Source: Giardia muris (taxonomy: Eukaryota; Fornicata; Diplomonadida; Hexamitidae). Taken from it: a DNA stretch of 64,000 nt. This document shows positions 8,065-17,700 of the stretch, in pieces. Position 1 is the first letter of the stretch, and each line of letters opens with the position of its first letter. Below the pieces are notes generated by a model. The model ran no database searches, was not told the DNA's origin, and saw only the letters and a program-made list of their open reading frames with translations. The stretch is taken from the NCBI GenBank assembly GCA_006247105.1, contig CM016927.1:868001-932000 (forward strand), in the 5' to 3' direction. The translations under genes and the position numbers were made by a program.

Positions 8065-11000
8065 TCAGGATGCCAGGTATAGGATGGCATAGCATTCGAC
8101 ACAGCACGCGACGACCTGATCATTTGCTGTGCAGCCTTCCTGAACCTCTTTAATAGCACCTTGGATCGCCGGTCGTGCCCAAGAGAACCGTTCTATCATG
8201 CGCGCCAGTAACCAAAGGAGCGTGCATTTCGTCTTGACATGAGCGCTACTCGAGAAAATATACTGGACAAGGAACGATAGCTTTGAAGGAAGAGTTTCTG
8301 CCGGGGAGTTCGCGTAGAGCGATGCGAGCCTGTCCAGCTTGTCCGTCTCCCCGTTTTCTTGCGTCTTTAGAAGCCCAATAAGCTCTCCAAAATGTATCTC
8401 GTCGCTTCGAGGATCGCTAACCAAGATCGTGATAGCAGGGACTAGGACTTCATCCACGATCCTCTGATCTAGCTGTGCGCAAAGAAGTGCCTTGATACAG
8501 TCGGACGCTGCAGAGTAGAATTTTGGCTCGAAATCCCACCGTAATATTCCTCGGACTATACCCTCGGCCTGTTCACCATGCACACGTCCCGAGATTATCA
8601 ACTGAGTATAACATTGTAGCGCGCAGGTGGCAAGGGTAAGATCTGTTGGATTGGACCGGTGGTCGAGGATGAGAGCAGCGCTCGTATCAACCGCCCCTAC
8701 CCCCGACTCCGCTCCACGACAGAGGTATTCCCGTAGTAAAGTCTCGATCTGTGCACTCTCAGGTCGCTTGACGGCACTTGTGTAGAGAGACAAGAGCCCA
8801 GCGATAGCCTCTGGAAGGTCGACGGTTAGAGCAGTGGATAGCGCCTCGTCGAAGTTCTCGATGCGGCATGCAATACCGGATGCAGCTACCATGAGGACTG
8901 AAGGGAGGATAAGAAGGAGAGGGGCCTCTGTCAGATCCAATGTCTCCTGGACAAGGGGAATACGAAGCCGACTAGAGGTGGTATGGAAGATCTCACTGAG
9001 CCAGTTGCTAGTCTCTAGAGGTTGCTTTCCATATTTGGTTATTTCCTTTAGCTTCTCTGGAAGGTCCTCAGGCTTATCCATGAGGAGCATAAGGGCACCA
9101 CTAATGATCCGTGAAAGCTGCGTTGCGTCTGCCAAGGCGCTCTTGGCAGCAACGATGAGGGCAGACGAGGCGGCATGCACAACACGGACAAGACAAGAGG
9201 GCGAGGGTGAGTCCCGTTCTGCCAGGAGAATGGGAAGGAGGTCATCGATGACTCGAAAAGAAGCACCGAAGCTAAGTAGGTCAGAGATCTGGTCGTTGGT
9301 CGCGAGAGCTTGCACACGCCCATCCAGCTCGCCAGAGAGGTGCTCGAACATCGCAACGCGAAGCTTCTTTGCATATGTCCGATACTCGATGTCATTCAGG
9401 TGTTCCTGCTCCGGAAGCTCGTCTATTAAGGCCGGTTCTAGAAATACCTCCGGAAGGGCGCTACCAATGACGCGCAGGTACCAACTCGCATCGGAACGCA
9501 CTGCTTGCTCATCAAGAACAAGATGCGAGAAGGAATCCGGACGAAGGCACAACAATGGGCAGGTGCAGCGGCAAAGCGAGATGAGGACGGCATCCGAGCG
9601 TATCTGAAGGAGTGCTGGCCCGCATGAACTACCCAAGCGCATCAGTATGGTATCGGCGCTGCAAGGGGTGTCACCCTTTTGGCCGGTCAAGCGGAACGAT
9701 AGCCAATAGAGCAGCCTACCGACTCTATACGCCTGCAAGCCTGTCATGCAGCGTGCGATTAGGCCTGGCAATAGCTCCAGGACAAGCTCGATGTCGGTAT
9801 CGAGTAAGAATTGGACGATCCCGGAGTACTGGTCAGTCTCAAGGGCGTCAACCCACGCGATCGCGGATAGACCAGTGCAACCCTCACGGGACGAGATGAG
9901 AGCGCGCCGGTCTAGGAGGCCATCAGCCTCAAGGACGCGGGCAAGAAATGTGGTGATCATCAGATGACGGAAGAGAGTCTGCATTACGCCCTCCGGGAGG
10001 CTCAGAAAGGCGAGGAGGAAAAGGTCTGGAAGGTCTGTATTGACCCCTATAGGGCCGCGCGCTAAAGGCCTATATCCCTCCTGGAGAATCAAACTACGCC
10101 CTATGTCTGCCATCTGGATGGCACATCGCCCTTGCGCGGTATGAAGGAAGATACACGTCGCACTTTCCAGAAGGGCTTGAAGGACGTGCGGGGCAAGGGT
10201 GCTATCAAGGAACCTCGGCTGAAAAGCGTGAAGCGTGAAGATGATTTCCGAAAGCACCGTGACTCGCGGATCCCGCTCCAAGAGGTGTGCAAAAAGGTCT
10301 ATGATGCGAGTGTGGAGGTAACTAAGGTAGAAAGACCGCCGCTCCACCTGCTCATAATATGCGATACAGGCACATGCCTTGCGGATGAAAAGAGTTCGGA
10401 TCTCGGGTGTGATGTCAAGGATACGAACCAGGGCAAGAAGCGAGTCAAAGGATGAGAGATGGAAGAAGCCGAGATGTAGAATGCTTGAGTCCGTGGTTCG
10501 GAGATTTGGAGAACTCACCAGACAATCGTGACGCGTTCGAGGCGACAGATGATCACGTGAGATACTTAGGCGGGAGCCAGAAGTTGTGCGCCGATGGGTA
10601 AAAGGCGCCTCCTCCCCGGGATCGCTAAGTGCATCAGTGTCGGACATGCTGCTTGATGTTTCTAGGGCCTGCGTCTCTCCAAGCGCGAGCATCCGGTACA
10701 TGGCCCCATAGTTTCGTGACGGGGTGTGACATGAATAAAATGTCGTCTTGATCGAAATTCCCTTGTGCTTCCCAATGTAACTCGTGACGACGCTAGTGGA
10801 GGCCTTATATAGAGCGGTAAAGTTCGGCGAGTTGGCCAGACGCGAGATCGCCCCACTCGAAAGCGTCGAGAAGGGGGTCGACGGCTCCTTATACGTGGAT
10901 GGAAGGCCTGACTTGGCAATGACATGGCCAGCAAGCGCATAGAGAGCGTGCATGACCGCAGGAGCCTGGGGGACAAATGGCATCTCGGCGAGCTCATGCA

Positions 11001-14000
11001 GGAAGCGGGCCGTTGTGTTGACGAATAAGATTAGGTCTTCGGCTTCTAAGAATGAGGTCAGGTACGTACAGCAGCGCTCGAGCTGATACACCCGTTTGGA
11101 AGTATCCGGAACCACAAGCCGTATCCGCTCGGCTGTCTGCCTTAGTGCCACATCCGCAACGACGAGTGGGATCGAGTATTGGCGTAGATCGCACGTGCTT
11201 GGGAAGGTCTTTAGCAAGACTGATGCCTCCTTTCCCTGTCGACCATCCTGAAGGATCTTCACCTCATGGAGTGTGAGCTCGCTACACAGGGAAGAGGAGA
11301 GCTGGCCGAAGTAGATAAGAGTTCGGACGGGAATCACACGTCTACGGATGTGCTTTTCCGCGAGCAGCACATAGTAGCTCGCAAAGGCCTCCATACTTTG
11401 ATCTCGCCGTGCACCGGCCTCAAGAGACGCATCTGTGGCGACTGAGAAGCATAACGAAATCGAAATCTGACTCAGAATATGGGTGAGTAAACGCTCCGCC
11501 TCTGGGACCAGTATTCCGGCGTCAAGAGATTGAAGAAGGCTACGATGCTGCCCAAAGCAGGTCTCTGCTGTTGCAGGTTCGGCGTTGAAAAAGACATCGA
11601 TTGCCATTGCCTCGAAATAGTACTCGAGGGAGGCCTTGAGCTCGCCTGTATTTAGACCTTCGGTATATGTGTGGACGTTCTCGGCGACAGCCAAGGCCGG
11701 GTCGTAACTCCAATACCGAAGCCCTGGAAACATCAGCTTGACAGTCAATACATTTGGCCGTTTGGCTGTATCGGCCCTCGCCTCGGCCACTACCTCTCGA
11801 ATACGCTTCAGGTGTGCGACAAGAATCATCCCAAGAAGGCCATAACGAGTGAGTGGCTCGTCCTGCCCGAGACCGAAAAGGGAGTAGTACCTCCTTTCTC
11901 CACAAGCAAAAATTCCTTTGGAGTCTGGAACTGGTGTGAGAAATGCATCAGGAAAGCCAACGATGTCCTGCGCCTGCGGATCTCCGAAGATCGCCTTGAA
12001 GACGGGAATACTTGCATCCACCATTGCAACGATGAGATCTGCATCTAGGAAGAAGAATGCGCGCATGCAAGCGACGAGGAATGCGGGGAAGGTGATCTGT
12101 CGACCCCGAAGAGCACGAAGAATGGCCTCCGACTCAACATCCTTAAGACAAAGGCCAAGAAGGCAGTAAAGCCGCATTGTGATGAGAAAGGAATCTTGGC
12201 GATGGATTCCGGGCACATAGTTCGTAAGAAAAGCCGGAAAGTTCCGAGTGAGGAAGTGAAGAAGTCCAGAAACAAGGCTAGCACGCTGTTGGCCAGAGAA
12301 GAGCTCTTCGAGATACCGAAAGGCGACAGTGGACGCATACTTCAGACCGAGAGGGATAGAGCTCGTCACGTAGAGTCCCGTGGAGACCTGGAGGAGGGTT
12401 TGAAGACAAGCATCGCGCATTCCCTCATCGACCTCTTTATTAAGGCTCTTGAGGATAGAAACTGCAAAGACAACTGCAAACGGCTCAATACGCTCCTCCA
12501 TAGTCTCCTCAGACAAGGGCACGCGTACGTCATCAGCACCTGCCACGCTATCTGCCCTATTGTTATAGACTGTTGCCAACGCTGACGTTGCAGTCCCACG
12601 AGAGGGTAATGGATCCCGCCGCACTACTCGAACAACATGCCGTTGCACGACGTCTCGAAGGAAGTCCACGGCATCGCGTGGGAGTCCAGTGTCTCCAAAG
12701 TTACGTGCCAGGATACACTGTCCCATCAAAAGCGAAGTCATCGGCGCGTATGGAAAACTCCGTTCGGATAGCGCCCCTTTGGTGACCTTTGGGTGTAGGA
12801 TGAGAATGGTGACCAGAAGGCCCACTAGGCGGTACAGGCAAAAGTATTCTTTGCACGTGACCTGAAACGAGTTGACCGACGATAGAGATGCCTCTACACT
12901 CGGTAGAAGACGCGGCTGGCTCAGATCCGATGGATTCATCTCCAGCTCATAGAAGGAAACGACGCCGGCGGCAAGTGGCTCGCATATTCGAACAAGTGTC
13001 GCAAAGAAGTCTGCAACGTCTGTGTTGCAGATCCTTGAGATATTGGAAGTACTACTCATGGACTCCTCTGACCCAGGATAGGACTGGACCGACTGGAAGA
13101 TCATCGATGGGTCTGCGATCTGTGTACGGAAAAGCTGTTCGATACCTTGGAAGAGCCCATGAAGTTCCAGGTGTGGGATTGCAACCAGGTGCAGCCATTC
13201 CTCCGGTTGTAGGGCGATTAGCTCTTTGTTCTGACGTGCTTTGGTCGAATCTGTTGCGGAGATAGTGTGTGCAAGTGCAAAGGAGACTGAGGCTCCAAGG
13301 ACCTCTGAAACACCCAAGACGGCCGCCGTCTCCAGAGAGAAAAGGCCTTGAAGGATAAGAGAGTGTTTAACAATGTCTAGGTCGGCTGCAATCGCCATTA
13401 ACATAGACTGAGAGGTACCGCCACTCCTAAGTAGATCGTTTGCCGCCCAGAACAGTGATGGGACGTACCTCTTAAGAGTGGGACTAGCGGCGGGAAATCT
13501 GGGCACCAGCGCCTGGAATGCAAGAACACGAACCGCCAATGGCTGCGGTGTGCGCCGACACCAGTTGCAGAGATGCTCGGTGAGCGCTTCAACGGCTCTT
13601 GGATCTAGAAGCTCAAGAATCTCTTCCAATTCCACACTGGTGAATAACTTGGCCAAGGTGATGTAGCCTGCTAAGGCCGCGATCCTCGAAATGTTCCCCT
13701 CAAGGGTTGGGATGATCATGGAGAGCTCCAGAAGAAGGCAAATTGCCCAGCTCCGATCAGGAAGGAGCGCAGTGGCACTTGCCGCTAAAAGAAGAAGGAC
13801 CACCTGCCCAGAACCGCATACGTACTTTCGGCCCGCTTCGCTGCTCACGCGATTGCGCGAAAGAATCGCAATCAAAGGGTTTTCGGTTTGTGCCGACGTA
13901 AAGGCCTCGAAGTTTGACCCTTGTTGCGCCTGAAGTCTCATAAAGACCCGCACAACCGCTGGAATCAGTCGTGCATTGCTTTCTTCCTCCTGTGTCTCCT

Positions 14001-14676
14001 GAACGCATGAAGTGAGAGCCTCTCGATCTGCAGGATCGATGAGCATAGCGGGAAGCCAGTCGAGGAGCTCGTGCATCTGTTCTGGAAGAGCATCGGTCCG
14101 CTTCTTGAGATACTGGATCAACCGAGTGGTCGGAGCAGCGGTTGAGGTGGGGAGCTGTTGGAGAAGCCACTCCGTGAAGGAAGCTGGTCCAAGACGCGCG
14201 AAGGACACGTATAGGGCCTCTCCAGCACGAGCCTGCTCGTTACGAAGGTCGATCTTGAAGAGACGGGTCTCATTATCGGGCTGTTCCCGGGGACGGCAGG
14301 GCCCGAGTGGAAGTAGCTTTATGGCGGTTTCCCGCAGGGCCTCAAGGAGCGTGTGCGCCGGTACATCCAATGACCGGGAGAGGTAACCCACATATGCGAC
14401 ACGATTGCGTACAAGACAACGGACAGAAAGCGAAACGTCGGATGCACCTTCCTCGCATTCCAAGGGCTTTCCGGCGTCAACGAAGATCCCGACGAGGCGG
14501 CAGATGGCCTCGATATGTTCGGGGGAGGCGTCCGCGGCCAAAGCGGCGGCTGCCTGAGCGGCGACGGCTCCACGACGCCAAGACGCGATCTCCCTGATGC
14601 GTCGGACGCTGGCCTCGAACGTCGCCGTGCGGGAGGGGTCACGGAGGCCGGAGAGCAGGAGGAGGAGCACTGTCAT
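8065..14676 (-). CDS. large orphan helical solenoid protein
   Basis: This 2203-residue protein is mostly Leu/Ala-rich amphipathic helices of the HEAT/ARM kind, with no catalytic motif, signal peptide or clear membrane segment that I can recognise. A short Ser-rich, low-complexity stretch lies near residues 1340-1400 (SSSMSDTDALSDPGEE and following), suggesting a linker between two solenoid halves. The start is supported by an A-rich lead (aataaccaaaATG on the minus strand), and the next upstream gene on the same strand ends 35 bases before it. Its stop abuts that of the convergent gene at 8064. Size and fold would suit a scaffold, for example a nucleoporin, a coat component or a HEAT-type adaptor, but nothing in the sequence chooses between these. 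Confidence 0.85.
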   Translation of the reverse strand: MTVLLLLLSGLRDPSRTATFEASVRRIREIASWRRGAVAAQAAAALAADASPEHIEAICRLVGIFVDAGKPLECEEGASDVSLSVRCLVRNRVAYVGYLSRSLDVPAHTLLEALRETAIKLLPLGPCRPREQPDNETRLFKIDLRNEQARAGEALYVSFARLGPASFTEWLLQQLPTSTAAPTTRLIQYLKKRTDALPEQMHELLDWLPAMLIDPADREALTSCVQETQEEESNARLIPAVVRVFMRLQAQQGSNFEAFTSAQTENPLIAILSRNRVSSEAGRKYVCGSGQVVLLLLAASATALLPDRSWAICLLLELSMIIPTLEGNISRIAALAGYITLAKLFTSVELEEILELLDPRAVEALTEHLCNWCRRTPQPLAVRVLAFQALVPRFPAASPTLKRYVPSLFWAANDLLRSGGTSQSMLMAIAADLDIVKHSLILQGLFSLETAAVLGVSEVLGASVSFALAHTISATDSTKARQNKELIALQPEEWLHLVAIPHLELHGLFQGIEQLFRTQIADPSMIFQSVQSYPGSEESMSSTSNISRICNTDVADFFATLVRICEPLAAGVVSFYELEMNPSDLSQPRLLPSVEASLSSVNSFQVTCKEYFCLYRLVGLLVTILILHPKVTKGALSERSFPYAPMTSLLMGQCILARNFGDTGLPRDAVDFLRDVVQRHVVRVVRRDPLPSRGTATSALATVYNNRADSVAGADDVRVPLSEETMEERIEPFAVVFAVSILKSLNKEVDEGMRDACLQTLLQVSTGLYVTSSIPLGLKYASTVAFRYLEELFSGQQRASLVSGLLHFLTRNFPAFLTNYVPGIHRQDSFLITMRLYCLLGLCLKDVESEAILRALRGRQITFPAFLVACMRAFFFLDADLIVAMVDASIPVFKAIFGDPQAQDIVGFPDAFLTPVPDSKGIFACGERRYYSLFGLGQDEPLTRYGLLGMILVAHLKRIREVVAEARADTAKRPNVLTVKLMFPGLRYWSYDPALAVAENVHTYTEGLNTGELKASLEYYFEAMAIDVFFNAEPATAETCFGQHRSLLQSLDAGILVPEAERLLTHILSQISISLCFSVATDASLEAGARRDQSMEAFASYYVLLAEKHIRRRVIPVRTLIYFGQLSSSLCSELTLHEVKILQDGRQGKEASVLLKTFPSTCDLRQYSIPLVVADVALRQTAERIRLVVPDTSKRVYQLERCCTYLTSFLEAEDLILFVNTTARFLHELAEMPFVPQAPAVMHALYALAGHVIAKSGLPSTYKEPSTPFSTLSSGAISRLANSPNFTALYKASTSVVTSYIGKHKGISIKTTFYSCHTPSRNYGAMYRMLALGETQALETSSSMSDTDALSDPGEEAPFTHRRTTSGSRLSISRDHLSPRTRHDCLVSSPNLRTTDSSILHLGFFHLSSFDSLLALVRILDITPEIRTLFIRKACACIAYYEQVERRSFYLSYLHTRIIDLFAHLLERDPRVTVLSEIIFTLHAFQPRFLDSTLAPHVLQALLESATCIFLHTAQGRCAIQMADIGRSLILQEGYRPLARGPIGVNTDLPDLFLLAFLSLPEGVMQTLFRHLMITTFLARVLEADGLLDRRALISSREGCTGLSAIAWVDALETDQYSGIVQFLLDTDIELVLELLPGLIARCMTGLQAYRVGRLLYWLSFRLTGQKGDTPCSADTILMRLGSSCGPALLQIRSDAVLISLCRCTCPLLCLRPDSFSHLVLDEQAVRSDASWYLRVIGSALPEVFLEPALIDELPEQEHLNDIEYRTYAKKLRVAMFEHLSGELDGRVQALATNDQISDLLSFGASFRVIDDLLPILLAERDSPSPSCLVRVVHAASSALIVAAKSALADATQLSRIISGALMLLMDKPEDLPEKLKEITKYGKQPLETSNWLSEIFHTTSSRLRIPLVQETLDLTEAPLLLILPSVLMVAASGIACRIENFDEALSTALTVDLPEAIAGLLSLYTSAVKRPESAQIETLLREYLCRGAESGVGAVDTSAALILDHRSNPTDLTLATCALQCYTQLIISGRVHGEQAEGIVRGILRWDFEPKFYSAASDCIKALLCAQLDQRIVDEVLVPAITILVSDPRSDEIHFGELIGLLKTQENGETDKLDRLASLYANSPAETLPSKLSFLVQYIFSSSAHVKTKCTLLWLLARMIERFSWARPAIQGAIKEVQEGCTANDQVVACCVECYAILYLAS

Positions 14677-14711
14677 TTTGGTTATTCACACGATCCAGCA
14701 AGAAACTATGG

Positions 14712-17700
14712 TTACAGCTTCAAGGAAGAGACCCGCTCGTCCTGGTGGTACTTCCGTATGTCCGCCGCGAAGTGCTGGAGAAAGGCGTGCCGATCCCGCT
14801 TTCCGGTATACCCCCGGAACTCTGCAGCGGTGAGCATGCTATCCGAGTTGATCATGTACACTATCTGCTGGGGAGCGAAGTAGCGCGGCAGCTTCCGGAC
14901 TCGTAGGATGCTTCGGAAGTCGGCCCGGATGTAGTTGATGATCTTCGAGTTGTCGGCGTTGCATACGAAGGAGCAGTGCTTCGTCGTGACGTGAGTCTTG
15001 CTGGTGTCGACGTTCGAGCCCCCTCGCATGAAGCGCTCGAAGGTCTTCTTCTCTTCGCCCGAGAGACGGTTCAGAATGGTATAGATGATCGTTCTGGCAT
15101 TGGTCAGCTTCGTTGACTTGTAATCCACGTCGCCGGTGGAGGCGAGGGCCAGGCCGCCCCGCTGCATAGCCTCGAGGAGCGCATCTCCTTTAACGCAGAC
15201 GAAGGCGAGCGGCCTAGTAGCGCCCTCGAAGGCGTATATCAGAAGGTCAATAACGTAGAAAATATCGTGGACCAGGACGTTCTCGATGAAGCCCACGTTC
15301 ATGCAATGGCCCCCGCTCAAGCGAACCCACATGTTCAGACCCTTGCAGATGTTATTGCGGACGGTCAGCGCCGCAAGCTTCCCAATGGGCCAATCATCCT
15401 TCGAGACCTTGGCCGGGCGCGAGAAGCGTTCGATCAGCTCCTCCTTCGTCATGGGTAAGAGGCCCTCGCGCAGGAGCATCGCAGAGAGGTCCTCTGCCAT
15501 TTGCTCGACCGTATCGCAGGCAAGGACCTTGAGCTTGAACTCCTTAAGAAAGGCCTCAATAATAGGGCACAGGTGCCTATCGAGGTAGGCCCGGATCGTC
15601 GTCTTGAAGATGATCTGGCCGTCTTCCCGATTGACTTCAACCAGCTCGGCCGTGTGGAAGTATGAATCCTCGTCGAGAACATCGATTACCGCATCCGCAA
15701 TTGAACCGACGAGGATGGGAATGCTTGAAAAGGACCGCTCAGATGTAGAGTCGGAATCCTTAAAGGAATCCGAGAGAGACCCATATACCTCGAGCATATC
15801 TGCAGTACTCCCTCCAATACCCCCCTTGTTGATACCCAAGAACTCTCCATCCATGATAATGTCCGCCGCTGTGCTAGCCCCCGTCTTTGCTGGCAAACGG
15901 TCCGGCCAACACATACCCGACGTGGTTGATACCCCCTCCAAAATCATACCAGGATCAGACGAGACGATCGATTCAATGTTTGGGCCCTCGTTCGTCTGCT
16001 GTTCAAAGGTCCTGGTCTTGAGGGTATGAATGGTCTCAATGGTACTATCCGTCTTCTTCTGGCTTCGATAGTCCTGCAGTCTGAGCTGGTGCGAGCTCAC
16101 ATATCGTGTGTAGTGCCTATTGAATGAGCCGGAAAAGGGGTTTGTTGTCATAGATAGATTGGAAGTGGGGAGGAAACGAGGCAAGCTCGAATTGCTTGAC
16201 TCCGACTCGGAGTAAGTACTCTCGTCTCTAATCTCAACACCATTCGGACTTGTGAGAGTGCTGATTCCTGGAAGTCCTCCTATGTTGTACCGCATGCTTG
16301 GGAGTGGCTTCCCCATATCCACTGGTGAAACGCCGAGCTTGACAGAGTTCCGGCGAGCAATGGTCTGTGAGCGCGCCGTGTCGCTTCGGGCGAGCTCGTA
16401 CGCGGTCGCAGAGCTGTCCATCTGAGGTGTCTCAGGGTTCTGGGATGAGACCAGGAAGGGAGACGCTTGTACGGAGTGGATCGACATGTTCTCGTGCGCA
16501 GGAACGTGCTGGACAGATGTTGCCTTCTGTGTGAACTCGTATAACGGGTCCCCACAATAGTATCCGAGCGCAACCATATCTCCACGCAGACAAAGTTCAC
16601 CCTGAAGGGTATCAGCCAGCTTTGGCATGACGTTCGAGATCCGGCCCAATAGGTCTGTGAAGTGCTTGTTATAGAGTTTCGGGTTCTTAATGTGTAGGTT
16701 CGGGAAGACAACTCTAAGGACCATATGGGCGATCGTCTCTGGAAACCAGCCTTCGGAGAGATCAAGAATCCGGCAACTCATCCCTACTCCAGGTCGGCCC
16801 ATACAGCCGTTGGGGCCCTTCTCCTGCGACATGCTGTACACGCCACCGCCAGAGAGCTCGTCATATGTCGAAGTACAGCTCCCATAACAGCCCAGGACTG
16901 TGGTCAAAAAGGTGAGAGTCTGCTCTTCGAGGCGTGTCCCATTCGAGATTAGATGTTCGAGCATCCCACCGAACATACTCTGAATGCGCCCAATGGCCGG
17001 AGACTCGGCCAGAGACGTAGGCTTGAGCGCCTCCTTGAGGTTTCGCTCGATCTGCATCTTCTTCAGCTCGCGTAGGACTGCATCCTTCTCGCGCGACGCC
17101 TTCTGGATGCTCCGCTGGATTTTCTTCTGCATCTTCTGAAGCTCCTTGTGTTTCAACATTTCGTGTTCCTGTGAGACAGGTGGGGGCTGACAACCCGTTG
17201 TGGCATCTGAGAACGCCCCGAACGAGTTGTAAAGATGGTTCTTCTTGCAGAAGAGCCCCTCGCTATGCGACTCGGAAGGCACGTTCCACAGCTTGGATGG
17301 GTCAGTATGGGATTCTGAAGGATTCAAGTCCGGATCCATATCAACAAGGCCCAAAGTGTCAGCACAGACGCCTGAAGTCCCTCGGAAAGGGACGGGAGGC
17401 ATAGCCTCTCGAGACAACGGGCTTTTAATTTGACTTATTCGAGACTGCGCGGTCTCATCAGAGACACCTCCTGCGCGCTTATGTGCAAGTGTTTCCAACG
17501 AGAGGACCTGGTGTATCGGACCCTCTGCCGTCGAGCTAGGATCGTGTTTCTCCTTGTCCTTCTTTGTGGGCGTGAGGAGCCCACGGGAGTGATAGATCAG
17601 AGTATTAAGCTTCGGCTTCGTATCCCCCGTCATATATGTGAGAGGCGGAGCCTCCTGCTGCTCCGAAAGAGAGTACCGCGCATCACTCGCGGTAGCCCCT

